DNA of 64,000 nt from Streptomyces sp. Tu6071 (GTDB lineage Bacteria; Actinomycetota; Actinomycetes; Streptomycetales; Streptomycetaceae), in NCBI RefSeq assembly GCF_000213055.1, contig NZ_CM001165.1, positions 5,974,945-6,038,944 of the forward strand, in the 5' to 3' direction. Below the pieces are notes generated by a model. That model saw only the letters and a list, made by a program, of their open reading frames with translations, was not told the origin of the DNA and did not search any database. Below, piece after piece: positions 26,009 through 34,097 of the stretch (position 1 is its first letter; every line of letters starts with the position of its first letter). Both the position numbers and the translations under genes were made by a program.

Positions 26009-26029
26009 CGACCGACATAATGTCGGTCG
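26009..26029. promoter_or_regulatory. Perfect 21-bp palindrome over the ctaE start codon
   Basis: CGACCGACAT (26009-26018), a single A, then ATGTCGGTCG (26020-26029). The ATG start of ctaE is the first triplet of the right arm. As DNA it could be an operator; as RNA it could form a start-codon-masking hairpin only with some loss of pairing at the 1-nt centre. The upstream sequence has no strong Shine-Dalgarno, only GGGCGGGA. Confidence 0.8.
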
Positions 26030-26640
26030 TGGCGACAGCAACGACAGTAGAAACCGGGCCCGCGCACCCGTCGGTCAACAGGCCGAACCTCACCAGCGTC
26101 GGAACCATCATCTGGCTGAGTTCCGAGCTGATGTTCTTCGCGGCCCTCTTCGCGATGTACTTCACCCTGCGATCGGTGACCGGACCGGAACACTGGAAGG
26201 AAATGGCGGATGCCCTGAACGTTCCGTTCTCGGGTACCAACACCGCCATCCTGGTGGCCTCCTCACTCACCTGCCAGCTCGGCGTCTTCGCCGCCGAGCG
26301 AGGCGATGTGAAGAAGCTCCGCACGTGGTTCTCGATCACCTTCGTGATGGGCGCGATCTTCATCGGAGGTCAGATCTTCGAATACACGGACCTGGTCAAG
26401 GAAGAGGGCCTTTCGCTCTCCTCCGACCCCTACGGTTCCGTCTTCTACCTCACGACCGGATTCCACGGACTGCACGTGACGGGCGGCCTCATCGCCTTCC
26501 TGCTGGTCCTGGGCCGGACGTACGCGGCCAAGAGGTTCACACATCACCAGGCCACTGCGGCCATCGTCGTGTCCTACTACTGGCACTTCGTCGATGTTGT
26601 CTGGATCGGCCTCTTCGCCACGATCTACCTGATCAAGTAA
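26020..26640 (+). CDS. ctaE: Cytochrome c oxidase subunit III CtaE
   Basis: Product of 206 residues with five predicted helices, as in actinobacterial subunit III, which lacks the first two helices of the mitochondrial protein. Conserved features are [15 protein letters not shown], the internal [10 protein letters not shown] lipid-binding region, [13 protein letters not shown] and [15 protein letters not shown]. It supports proton uptake and stability of the aa3 oxidase. It is separated from ctaCDF by two genes and begins the ctaE-qcrCAB run; 62 bp separate it from qcrC. Start is ATG inside a palindrome. Confidence 0.97.
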   Translation: MSVVATATTVETGPAHPSVNRPNLTSVGTIIWLSSELMFFAALFAMYFTLRSVTGPEHWKEMADALNVPFSGTNTAILVASSLTCQLGVFAAERGDVKKLRTWFSITFVMGAIFIGGQIFEYTDLVKEEGLSLSSDPYGSVFYLTTGFHGLHVTGGLIAFLLVLGRTYAAKRFTHHQATAAIVVSYYWHFVDVVWIGLFATIYLIK

Positions 26641-26702
26641 CCCGGGCGAGAAGCCCACATCCAGTAGCACCGACGCAGAAGATCCTGACACCGGGGTAAT
26701 CC

Positions 26703-27512
26703 GTGAAAAAGCTCTCCGTACGACGACGCCATCCGCTGGCGGCGGTCGTCGTCCTACTCCTCGCGCTGGCGGCCACCGGGGGGCTGTACGCCGCGTTCGC
26801 GCCTGCGGACAAGGCACAGGCTGAGGAAACAGCCCAGTCCCTGAAGATCGACGAGGGCAAGAAGCTCTACGACGTCGGCTGCGCCAGTTGCCACGGAACC
26901 GGTGGACAGGGCAGCAGCGACGGCCCGAGCCTCGTCGGCGTGGGCGCCGCGGCCGTCGACTTCCAGGTCGGTACCGGCCGTATGCCGCTCCAGCAGCAGG
27001 GCGCCCAGGCGCCCCGCAAGAAGGTCATCTACTCCGAGAAGGAGATCGACCAGCTCGCGACCTACGTGGCCTCGCTCGGCGCGGGCCCCGAGGTGCCGAC
27101 CAAGAACCAGTACGACCCCGCCGGGTCGGACAGCGCCAAGGGCGGCGAGCTCTTCCGCACCAACTGCGCGCAGTGCCACAACTTCACCGGTGAGGGCGGT
27201 GCGCTGACGCACGGCAAGTTCGCTCCCTCACTTGAGGGCGTCGACCCGAAGCACCTCTACGAGGCCATGCAGACCGGCCCGCAGAACATGCCCTCCTTCC
27301 CCGACACCACGATGCCGGAGAAGCAGAAGAAGCAGATCATCGCCTACCTGCGCGACGTCAACGGGGACAAGGCCACCAACCCCGGTGGTCTGGACCTCGG
27401 GGGTCTCGGTCCGGTGAGCGAGGGTCTCTTCGCCTGGGTCTTCGGGCTCGGTGCGCTGATCGCCGTCGCCACGTGGGTCGCCGTCCGGACCGCAAAGGCC
27501 AAGAAGTCATGA
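26703..27512 (+). CDS. qcrC: Cytochrome bc1 complex dihaem cytochrome c subunit QcrC
   Basis: Product of 269 residues. It has two cytochrome c folds with haem sites CASCH (Cys60, Cys63, His64) and CAQCH (Cys155, Cys158, His159). An N-terminal helix (12-32) and a C-terminal helix (about 240-262) anchor it. In actinobacteria the second haem domain replaces soluble cytochrome c and bridges directly to CuA of CtaC. Start is GTG with GGGGTAA upstream. Its stop overlaps the qcrA start. Confidence 0.97.
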   Translation: MKKLSVRRRHPLAAVVVLLLALAATGGLYAAFAPADKAQAEETAQSLKIDEGKKLYDVGCASCHGTGGQGSSDGPSLVGVGAAAVDFQVGTGRMPLQQQGAQAPRKKVIYSEKEIDQLATYVASLGAGPEVPTKNQYDPAGSDSAKGGELFRTNCAQCHNFTGEGGALTHGKFAPSLEGVDPKHLYEAMQTGPQNMPSFPDTTMPEKQKKQIIAYLRDVNGDKATNPGGLDLGGLGPVSEGLFAWVFGLGALIAVATWVAVRTAKAKKS

Positions 27513-28561
27513 GCAGCCAAGACAATCCCGAAGAGAACCTGCCCGCCGGGCAGGGCGCCGAGCAGCACTCGGCCGAGCTGGCGAAGAACCCCTTCGCCGA
27601 CCCGGGGCTGCCGCCCCACGAGCACCGCATCCAGGACCTGGACGAGCGGGCCGCCAAGCGCAGCGAGCGCGTGGTCGCCTTCCTCTTCACCCTGTCGATG
27701 CTCGCGACGGCCGGCTTCATCGCCTCGTACGTGATCTTCAAGCCCGGCAAGATCGTCTACATCTGGCCCTTCGGGCACGTCAGCGCGCTGAACTTCTCGC
27801 TCGGCCTGACCCTGGGTCTCGCGCTGTTCTCGATCGGCGCGGGCGCCGTCCACTGGGCGCGCACCCTGATGTCGGACGTCGAGCTGGTCGACGAGCGGCA
27901 CGACATCGAGGCCGACGCCGACACCAAGGCGAAGGTCATCGCGGACTTCAAGCAGGGCGCCAAGGACTCGGTCCTCGGCCGCCGCAAGCTGATCCGCAAC
28001 TCGATGTTCGGCGCGCTGGCCCTCGTGCCGCTCTCCGGCGTCGTGCTGCTGCGCGACCTCGGTCCGCTGCCCGAGAAGAAGCTCCGCTCCACGAAGTGGA
28101 AAAAGGGCTCGGTCATCGTCAACATGAACACCAACGAGCCGCTGCGTCCCGAGGACGTCATCACCGGTTCGCTGACGTTCGCCAAGCCCGAGGGCCTGGA
28201 GGAGACGGACCACGACTTCCAGAACCAGATCGCCAAGGCCGCCCTGATGATCATCCGGATCGCCCCGGAGAACATCAAGGACAAGCGCGAGCTGGACTGG
28301 TCGCACCAGGGCATCGTCGCGTACTCCAAGATCTGCACCCACGTCGGTTGCCCGATCAGCCTGTACGAGCAGCAGACGCACCACGTCCTCTGCCCGTGCC
28401 ACCAGTCCACCTTCGACCTCTCCGACGGCGCCCGAGTGATCTTCGGCCCGGCCGGTCACCCGCTGCCGCAGCTGCGGATCGGTGTGAACGACGAGGGTTA
28501 CCTCGAAGCGCTCGGCGACTTCGACCAGCCCGTCGGCCCTGCCTTCTGGGAGCGCGGATGA
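27509..28561 (+). CDS. qcrA: Cytochrome bc1 complex Rieske iron-sulfur subunit QcrA
   Basis: Product of 350 residues with three membrane helices (about 54-76, 92-112 and 166-182), the actinobacterial arrangement rather than the single helix of mitochondria. The C-terminal Rieske domain binds [2Fe-2S] through Cys276 and His278 (CTHVGC) and Cys295 and His298 (CPCH). Cys281 and Cys297 form the stabilising disulfide. ATG overlaps the qcrC stop. This is the subunit that carries electrons from quinol to the haem c of QcrC. Confidence 0.97.
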   Translation: MSSQDNPEENLPAGQGAEQHSAELAKNPFADPGLPPHEHRIQDLDERAAKRSERVVAFLFTLSMLATAGFIASYVIFKPGKIVYIWPFGHVSALNFSLGLTLGLALFSIGAGAVHWARTLMSDVELVDERHDIEADADTKAKVIADFKQGAKDSVLGRRKLIRNSMFGALALVPLSGVVLLRDLGPLPEKKLRSTKWKKGSVIVNMNTNEPLRPEDVITGSLTFAKPEGLEETDHDFQNQIAKAALMIIRIAPENIKDKRELDWSHQGIVAYSKICTHVGCPISLYEQQTHHVLCPCHQSTFDLSDGARVIFGPAGHPLPQLRIGVNDEGYLEALGDFDQPVGPAFWERG

Positions 28562-30207
28562 GCACCGAGACCACGCACGCACCGGGCGCCGACGCCCCGG
28601 ACCGCAGTCAGGCGCCCGCCGGGGAACGGCTCGCCGACTGGGCGGACGGACGGCTCGGCATCTACAGCCTGGCCAAGTCCAACATGCGGAAGATCTTTCC
28701 GGACCACCCGAGCTTCATGCTCGGCGAGATCTGCATGTACAGCTTCCTCATCATCATCCTCACGGGTGTGTACCTGACGCTGTTCTTCCACCCGAGCATG
28801 AACGAGGTGGAGTACCACGGCGTCTACGGCCCCATGCAGGGCCAGCTCATGTCGGAGGCGTTCTCCTCCACGCTGAAGATCAGCTTCGAGGTCCGCGGCG
28901 GTCTGCTCATCCGGCAGATCCACCACTGGGCCGCGCTCATCTTCCTCGCCGGCATGTTCGTGCACATGATGCGCGTCTTCTTCACGGGCGCCTTCCGCAA
29001 GCCGCGTGAGATCAACTGGCTGTTCGGCTTCCTGCTCTTCGCCCTGGGCATGTTCACCGGGTTCACCGGCTACTCGCTCCCGGACGACCTGCTCTCCGGC
29101 ACCGGTGTCCGCTTCACGCAGGGCGCGATCCTGTCCGTGCCGATCGTCGGCACGTACATCTCGATGTTCCTCTTCGGCGGGGAGTTCCCCGGCGGCGACT
29201 TCGTCGCCCGGTTCTACTCGATCCACATCCTGCTGCTGCCCGGCATCATGCTGGGGCTCATGGTGGGCCACCTGATCCTGGTCTTCTACCACAAGCACAC
29301 GCAGTACGCGGGTCCCGGACGCACCGAGAAGAACGTCGTCGGCATGCCGCTGCTCCCGGTGTACATGGCGAAGGCCGGAGGCTTCTTCTTCCTCGTCTTC
29401 GGCGTCATCGCGGCCATCGCGGGCATCGCGACGATCAACCCGATCTGGGCGATCGGCCCGTACCGGCCCGACCAGGTGTCCACCGGCGCCCAGCCCGACT
29501 GGTACATGGGCTTCGCCGAAGGTCTCATCCGTGTCATGCCCGGCTGGGAGATCAACCTGTGGGGCCACACGCTGGTCCTCGGTGTGTTCATCCCGCTGGT
29601 CGTCTTCGGTCTCGTCCTCGGCGCGATGGCGGTCTACCCGTTCATCGAGTCCTGGGTCACCGGCGACAAGCGCGAGCACCACATCCTCGACCGCCCGCGC
29701 AACGCCCCGGTCCGCACGGGCCTCGGCGTCGCCTGGGTGACGATGTACATGATCACGCTCGTCGGCGGCGGCAACGACCTGTGGGCCACCCACTTCCACC
29801 TGTCGCTCAACGCGATCAGCTGGTTCGTGCGGATCGGCTTCTTCGTCGGCCCGGTCATCGCCTTCATCGTCACCAAGCGGATCTGCCTCGGCCTCCAGCG
29901 CCGCGACAAGGAGAAGGTGCTGCACGGGCGCGAGTCCGGCGTCATCAAGCGCCTGCCGCACGGTGAGTTCATCGAGGTGCACGAGCCGCTCAGCGCCGAG
30001 CAGCGCTACACGCTCACCGCGCACGAGCAGGTCGCGCCCTTCGAGATCGGCGCGACCACCGACGAGAACGGTGTCCGGCGCAAGGTCTCCGGCGCGGAGA
30101 AGCTCCGCTCCAAGCTCTCCAAGGGCTACTACGGCGACGGGACGCAGATCCCGAAGCCGACGGAGGAGGAGTACAAGGAGATCACGAGCGGCCACGGCCA
30201 CCACTGA
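28558..30207 (+). CDS. qcrB: Cytochrome bc1 complex cytochrome b subunit QcrB
   Basis: Product of 549 residues. The four haem b ligands appear as two histidines in RQIHHWAALIFLAGMFVHMM and two in SIHILLLPG through MVGHLI (His223, His238). The quinol-oxidation motif reads QPDWYMGF in place of PEWY. Beyond the last helix there is a charged C-terminal extension of about 110 residues, longer than in proteobacterial cytochrome b and usual for actinobacteria. ATGA overlap with qcrA. QcrB is the target site of bc1 inhibitors in mycobacteria. A terminator follows. Confidence 0.97.
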   Translation: MSTETTHAPGADAPDRSQAPAGERLADWADGRLGIYSLAKSNMRKIFPDHPSFMLGEICMYSFLIIILTGVYLTLFFHPSMNEVEYHGVYGPMQGQLMSEAFSSTLKISFEVRGGLLIRQIHHWAALIFLAGMFVHMMRVFFTGAFRKPREINWLFGFLLFALGMFTGFTGYSLPDDLLSGTGVRFTQGAILSVPIVGTYISMFLFGGEFPGGDFVARFYSIHILLLPGIMLGLMVGHLILVFYHKHTQYAGPGRTEKNVVGMPLLPVYMAKAGGFFFLVFGVIAAIAGIATINPIWAIGPYRPDQVSTGAQPDWYMGFAEGLIRVMPGWEINLWGHTLVLGVFIPLVVFGLVLGAMAVYPFIESWVTGDKREHHILDRPRNAPVRTGLGVAWVTMYMITLVGGGNDLWATHFHLSLNAISWFVRIGFFVGPVIAFIVTKRICLGLQRRDKEKVLHGRESGVIKRLPHGEFIEVHEPLSAEQRYTLTAHEQVAPFEIGATTDENGVRRKVSGAEKLRSKLSKGYYGDGTQIPKPTEEEYKEITSGHGHH

Positions 30208-30237
30208 TCCCCGCACTGTCACGCGACACGCCACCTG

Positions 30238-30282
30238 AGGGCCCCGCCCCGTCCCACTTTCCCGGTGGGCGGACGGGGCCCT
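30238..30282 (+). terminator. Terminator after qcrB
   Basis: GGGCCCCG near 30239 pairs with CGGGGCCC near 30275, with an inner CCCAC/GTGGG stem. It is followed by TTCG and closes the ctaE-qcrCAB transcript. Confidence 0.7.
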
Positions 30283-30366
30283 TCGCGCTGCCCGCGCGCC
30301 GATAAGGTGGGGGACGACGAAAGGCGGCCGGCGCCGCCCCCCCGTACCCACACACCAGGAGCGGCC

Positions 30367-31431
30367 ATGAGCGCTGTGCACCCCGTCGGAGGCGACACCG
30401 CGGCGGACCGCTCCTGGCCGGCCGTACTCGACGGACTCCTCTCCGGCCGTGACCAGTCCGCCGCCGACACCGCCTGGGCGATGGACCGCATCATGCGGGG
30501 CGAGGCCACGGACGCGCAGATCGCCGGCTTCGCCGTGGCCCTGCGCGCCAAGGGCGAGACCGTCGAGGAGATCAGCGGCATCGTCGAGGCGATGTACGCG
30601 CACGCCCGCACCATCGAGGTCCCCGGCGAGACCGTCGACATCGTCGGGACGGGCGGGGACGGGGCCAAGACCGTCAACATCTCCACGATGTCCGCCGTCG
30701 TCGTCGCGGGGACCGGGGCGAAGGTCGTCAAGCACGGCAACCGCGCCGCCTCCTCCGCCTCCGGGGCCTCCGACGTCCTGGAGAAGCTCGGCGTCAACCT
30801 GGAGCTGAGCCCGGAGCGGGTCGCGCGGGTCGCCGAGGAGGCCGGGATCACCTTCTGCTTCGCCGTGAAGTTCCACCCGGCGCTGCGGTACGTCGCGGCG
30901 GCGCGCGGCGAGCTGGGCATCCGCACGACCTTCAACTTCCTCGGCCCGCTCACCAACCCGGCTCGCGTCCGGGCCCAGGCCACCGGGGTCGCCGACGCCC
31001 GGATGGCGCCGATCATGGCCGGGGTGCTCGCCGCCCGCGGCTCCTCCGCGCTCGTCTTCCGGGGCGACGACGGCCTCGACGAACTCACGACGGCGGCGAC
31101 CTCGCGGGTGTGGATCGTCCAGGACGGCGCGGTGCGCGAGGAGGGCTTCGACCCGCGCGACGTCGGCCTCGCCCTCTCCCCGGTCTCGGCCCTGCGCGGC
31201 GGGGACGCCTCGCACAACGCGGAGGTGGCCCGCCGCCTCTTCGCGGGCGAGCGCGGACCGGTGAGGGACGCGGTGCTCCTCAACTCGGCGGCGGCGCTCG
31301 CGGCGCTCCGCCCGAGCGGGGAGCCGCTGGTGGACCGGATCAGGGAGGGCATGGGGCGGGCGGCCGAGTCGCTGGACTCGGGGGCCGCGGAGGCGGCGCT
31401 GGAGCGGTGGGTGCGCGCCAGCAACGCCTGA
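30367..31431 (+). CDS. trpD: Anthranilate phosphoribosyltransferase TrpD
   Basis: Product of 354 residues. It transfers phosphoribose from PRPP to anthranilate, step two of tryptophan synthesis. PRPP/Mg motif [14 protein letters not shown] is at about 93-106 and KHGNRAASS at about 121-129. [10 protein letters not shown] and the acidic GDDGLDE (Mg site) follow. ATG has AGGAG 7 bp upstream, and a TAAGGT -10-like element lies about 60 bp before it. It stands alone, far from the fused anthranilate synthase at 54.8-56.8 kb, so the trp genes are split. Confidence 0.96.
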   Translation: MSAVHPVGGDTAADRSWPAVLDGLLSGRDQSAADTAWAMDRIMRGEATDAQIAGFAVALRAKGETVEEISGIVEAMYAHARTIEVPGETVDIVGTGGDGAKTVNISTMSAVVVAGTGAKVVKHGNRAASSASGASDVLEKLGVNLELSPERVARVAEEAGITFCFAVKFHPALRYVAAARGELGIRTTFNFLGPLTNPARVRAQATGVADARMAPIMAGVLAARGSSALVFRGDDGLDELTTAATSRVWIVQDGAVREEGFDPRDVGLALSPVSALRGGDASHNAEVARRLFAGERGPVRDAVLLNSAAALAALRPSGEPLVDRIREGMGRAAESLDSGAAEAALERWVRASNA

Positions 31432-31456
31432 AGGCCCGCGACGGTACGGGCAGTAC

Positions 31457-31487
31457 GGGCGGTACGGGACGAGGACCCGTACCGCCC
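31457..31487 (+). terminator. Terminator after trpD
   Basis: Perfect 12-bp arms GGGCGGTACGGG (31457-31468) and CCCGTACCGCCC (31476-31487) around a 7-nt loop, 25 bp past the trpD stop. Confidence 0.8.
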
Positions 31488-31545
31488 GTTCCGCATTCTG
31501 GAACCCCCTGGGCGCGGGCCGGGGCGCTGTGGCAGGATGCTGGCA

Positions 31546-31661
31546 GGTCATGAGTGACAGCGCCTACGGCCCCGGCCTGCTGTCCGGCAACCCTCCGTCC
31601 GTGGCGGGGTGCCCCGGGTGAAGACCTGGCCGCAGGCAGCGAGGTCTGCGGCAAGCGCGGA
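31546..31661 (+). ncRNA. SAM-IV riboswitch
   Basis: The sequence shows the SAM-IV signature in order: GGTCATGAGTGACAGCG, then GGCCTGCTGTCCGGCAACC, GTGGCGGGGTGCCCCGGGTG, then AAGACC closing on the opening GGTC. A final GCAGGC/GTCTGC stem with GGCAAGCGCGG follows. These are the conserved GAGTG, CCGGCAACC and GGGGTGCCCCGGGTGA blocks of this actinobacterial SAM-binding RNA. It lies about 245 nt upstream of the class V aminotransferase and should reduce expression of that gene when SAM is plentiful. Confidence 0.92.
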
Positions 31662-31750
31662 CCCCTCCGCGCCCGTCAGGGGCGTTGGCACACCTCCCTT
31701 TCGCGGGCGTCAGGCACCAGGGGTCCTGGTCGTCGAGGGAGCGGTTTTCC

Positions 31751-31771
31751 GTGAGCAAGCGAATGTCGTAG
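31751..31771 (+). other. Six-codon mini-ORF in riboswitch leader
   Basis: GTG AGC AAG CGA ATG TCG TAG would encode MSKRMS. A GAGGGAG Shine-Dalgarno is present about 10 bp upstream. It lies between the SAM-IV aptamer and the aminotransferase gene. Its stop codon touches the base of the hairpin at 31771-31807. A leader peptide that couples translation to the expression platform is possible but unproven. Confidence 0.4.
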
Positions 31772-31807
31772 GGCGCACACCCTTCACCACGTCAGGGTGC
31801 GGCGCCC
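31771..31807 (+). promoter_or_regulatory. Leader hairpin (possible expression platform)
   Basis: GGGCGCACACCCT pairs imperfectly with AGGGTGCGGCGCCC across an 11-nt loop and is followed by TTCG. It is positioned downstream of the SAM-IV aptamer and mini-ORF and about 100 bp before the coding start, where a terminator or attenuator would be expected. Confidence 0.5.
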
Positions 31808-31906
31808 TTCGCCGTCATACGTCGCCGGGCACCGCGTACCGCCCGGAACCCCCCGCCTTCGCAGCTCGCCTTCCGCTGCCCTCCGCCTCACGTACGGGAG
31901 TTCGCC

Positions 31907-33271
31907 ATGTCCGTTTCCGCCGCCTCCGCCGCTGCCACCTCCTTTGCCACCGCCCCCGCCGCGCCGCTGCCCGTCCTCGGCCGCGAGGTGCGCGTGCCGC
32001 TCGTCACCGGGGGTGAGGTCGAGTACGCCGCGCTCGACTACGCCGCGAGCGCCCCCGCCCTGGAGCGCGTCTGGAACGACGTCGCCGCCTACGCCCCGTA
32101 CTACGGCAGCGTGCACCGCGGGGCCGGCTACCTCTCGCAGCTGTCCACCGAGCTGTTCGAGACCGCCCGCGCCGACGTCGCCGCTTTCCTCGGCTGCCGG
32201 GCGGATGACGAGCTGGTCTTCACGCGCTCCACGACCGACTCGCTCAACCTCCTCGCCGCCGCGCTCCCCGAGGGCTGTGAGGTGTACGTCTTCGAGACCG
32301 AGCACCACGCCTCGCTGCTGCCCTGGCGCACCGCCGCCGTCACCCACCTCGACGCCCCGCGCAGCCCCGCCGAGGCCGTCGCGACGCTGGAGAGCGCGCT
32401 GGAGGCCCGTACCGGCACCGGGGCCGCGCTCGTCTGCGTCACGGGCGCGTCGAACGTGACCGGGGAGCTGTGGCCCGTCGCCGAGCTGGCCCGGGTCGCG
32501 CACGCGCACGGCGCGCGGATCGTCCTCGACGCCGCGCAGCTCGCCCCGCACCACCCCGTCTCGCTCGGTGAACTGGACGTGGACTGGGTCGCCTTCTCGG
32601 GCCACAAGCTGTACGCGCCCTTCGGCGCGGGGGTCCTCGCGGGCCGCGCGGACTGGCTGGAGGACGCGGAGCCCTACCTCGCGGGCGGCGGCGCGAGCCG
32701 CGCCGTGAGCAGGCGCGCGGACGGCGGCGTGGACGTCGAGTGGCACACGGGCGCCGCGCGCCACGAGGCGGGCTCGCCGAACGTCATCGGCGCCTACGCG
32801 ATCGCCTCCGCGTGCAAGGCGCTTACGGAGGCCGGTTTCGACGCGCTCGTCGCGCGCGAGCAGCAGCTCGTGGCGCGGGTGCGGGACGGGCTCGCCGCGA
32901 TCGAGGGCATCCGCGTCCTCGGGCTCTTCGGTCCGGAGGCCGAGCGGGTCGGCGTGCTCTCCTTCGTCGTGAGCGGCTGGAACAGCTCGCACCTCGCGGC
33001 GGCGCTCTCGGCCGAGTACGGGATCGGCGTCCGCGACGGGCTCTTCTGCGCCCACCCGCTCGTCCGCACGCTGCTCGGCGCGGACGCCGGGGCGCCCGGC
33101 GAGTGCGGGGCGCCCGAGGGCGGCTCGCTCAACGCGGTGCGGGTCAGCTTCGGTGCCGGGACGCCCGACGAGCACGTGGAGCGCTTCCTCGGCGCGGTGC
33201 GCGAGCTGGTCGAGCAGGGCGCGCGGTGGACCTACCGCACCGAGGGCGGGCGCTGCGTGCCGGCGGTCTGA
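31907..33271 (+). CDS. Class V aminotransferase, group II cysteine-desulfurase-like, SAM-IV regulated
   Basis: Product of 454 residues. PLP-binding features: His134 (ETEHHAS), Asp208 (VLDAAQ) and Lys234 (FSGHKLYAPFGAG). The potential persulfide cysteine Cys381 lies in RDGLFCAHPL, which resembles the SufS/CsdA RxGxxCAxPL loop. The C-terminus (residues 400-454) is longer than in SufS. Being under a SAM-IV riboswitch places it in sulfur amino acid metabolism; desulfuration of cysteine or a related C-S lyase reaction is likely. ATG has GGGAG 6 bp upstream. A strong terminator follows. Confidence 0.88.
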   Translation: MSVSAASAAATSFATAPAAPLPVLGREVRVPLVTGGEVEYAALDYAASAPALERVWNDVAAYAPYYGSVHRGAGYLSQLSTELFETARADVAAFLGCRADDELVFTRSTTDSLNLLAAALPEGCEVYVFETEHHASLLPWRTAAVTHLDAPRSPAEAVATLESALEARTGTGAALVCVTGASNVTGELWPVAELARVAHAHGARIVLDAAQLAPHHPVSLGELDVDWVAFSGHKLYAPFGAGVLAGRADWLEDAEPYLAGGGASRAVSRRADGGVDVEWHTGAARHEAGSPNVIGAYAIASACKALTEAGFDALVAREQQLVARVRDGLAAIEGIRVLGLFGPEAERVGVLSFVVSGWNSSHLAAALSAEYGIGVRDGLFCAHPLVRTLLGADAGAPGECGAPEGGSLNAVRVSFGAGTPDEHVERFLGAVRELVEQGARWTYRTEGGRCVPAV

Positions 33272-33283
33272 GCGGGACGCGGG

Positions 33284-33317
33284 GGAGGGGCGCCGGTCGT
33301 GGGACCGGCGCCCCTCC
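33284..33317. terminator. Terminator between convergent genes
   Basis: Perfect 15-bp arms GGAGGGGCGCCGGTC (33284-33298) and GACCGGCGCCCCTCC (33303-33317), loop GTGG. It serves the aminotransferase gene and probably the convergent Lrp-type gene. Confidence 0.85.
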
Positions 33318-33365
33318 CTCGTACGTACGCGGGCGGGAGGCGGGTCTCCGCCCGGGAGGCGGGCC

Positions 33366-33647
33366 TCAGGAATCGAGGCCGATCGCGAAGGCGGCCTCCA
33401 GGTCGTGCTGCGAGTACGTGCGGAAGGCCACGTGCGTATCGGTCGCGGCGACGCCGGGGATCTTGCTGATCCGGTTCGGGATGATCTCGGCGAGGTCCTC
33501 GTGGCGGCCGACGCGGACCATCGCGATGAGGTCGTAGGAGCCGGTGACCGAGAAGACCTCGCTCACGCTGTCCAGCGCGGCGATGGACTCGGCGATCTCC
33601 GGGATTCGGTCGACGCTGGTCTTGATGAGCACGATCGCGGTGATCAC
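33366..33647 (-). CDS. Stand-alone Lrp/AsnC ligand-binding (RAM) domain protein
   Basis: Product of 93 residues: ITAIVLIKTSVDRIPEIAES, then VSEVFSVTGSYDLIAMVRV and HVAFRTYSQHDL. This is the alpha-beta RAM domain of Lrp/AsnC regulators with no DNA-binding helix-turn-helix. Such proteins form ring oligomers and bind amino acids. GTG at 33647 with GAAGGGGA upstream was chosen; the longer frame beyond it is not family-like. It is divergent from the zinc-ribbon gene. Its partner, if any, is unknown. Confidence 0.9.
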   Translation of the reverse strand: MITAIVLIKTSVDRIPEIAESIAALDSVSEVFSVTGSYDLIAMVRVGRHEDLAEIIPNRISKIPGVAATDTHVAFRTYSQHDLEAAFAIGLDS

Positions 33648-33824
33648 GGCTGTTGGTCCCCTTCGCTGTCCTGGTGGGCCCACTTTAGTCCGGGCCTCCG
33701 TCCCCGCCGCGCGGTCCCGTCCACAGGCCGTAGGGTTACGGGCAACATAGACACGATCCGGCCGCACGAGCACGGGCACCCGCACCCTCAAGCGCACGAC
33801 GACGAGAAGGAAGCGACGCAGACG

Positions 33825-34064
33825 ATGACCGTTCCCCTGCCGACGGAGACCACGCGCTGGCGCTGCACGCTGTGCGGCAATCTCACCAGGTTCGACGTGA
33901 GCCGTTCATCGAAGGTCGTCGAGTACGTCCACCTCGACCTCGCCGGGAAACCGAACGTCGAGGAGCGCGAAGTCGTGAGTGAGACGATCGACTCGGTCCG
34001 CTGCCGCTGGTGCAACGCGGTGGACCAGATCGAACTGGTGGACAGGCCGGGGCCGGCCGCCTGA
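33825..34064 (+). CDS. Small zinc-ribbon protein
   Basis: Product of 79 residues. Two paired cysteine motifs, CTLC (about 14-17) and CRWC (about 61-64), would bind one zinc. Between them are a basic RFDVSRSSKVVEYVH strand and an acidic linker. A conserved small protein in Streptomyces with no known function. ATG with GAAGGAAG at long spacing; a TAGGGT -10-like box lies near 33728. It is followed after 33 bp by the NYN-domain gene, probably the same transcript. Confidence 0.88.
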   Translation: MTVPLPTETTRWRCTLCGNLTRFDVSRSSKVVEYVHLDLAGKPNVEEREVVSETIDSVRCRWCNAVDQIELVDRPGPAA

Positions 34065-34097
34065 GAGCCGGCCCGCACGAGCGAGTGGGGTGAGGAC

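Noticed and set aside
26009..26029. Rho-independent terminator
   Set aside because: The palindrome has a 1-nt centre, so it cannot form a stable loop without losing pairs, and it covers a start codon.
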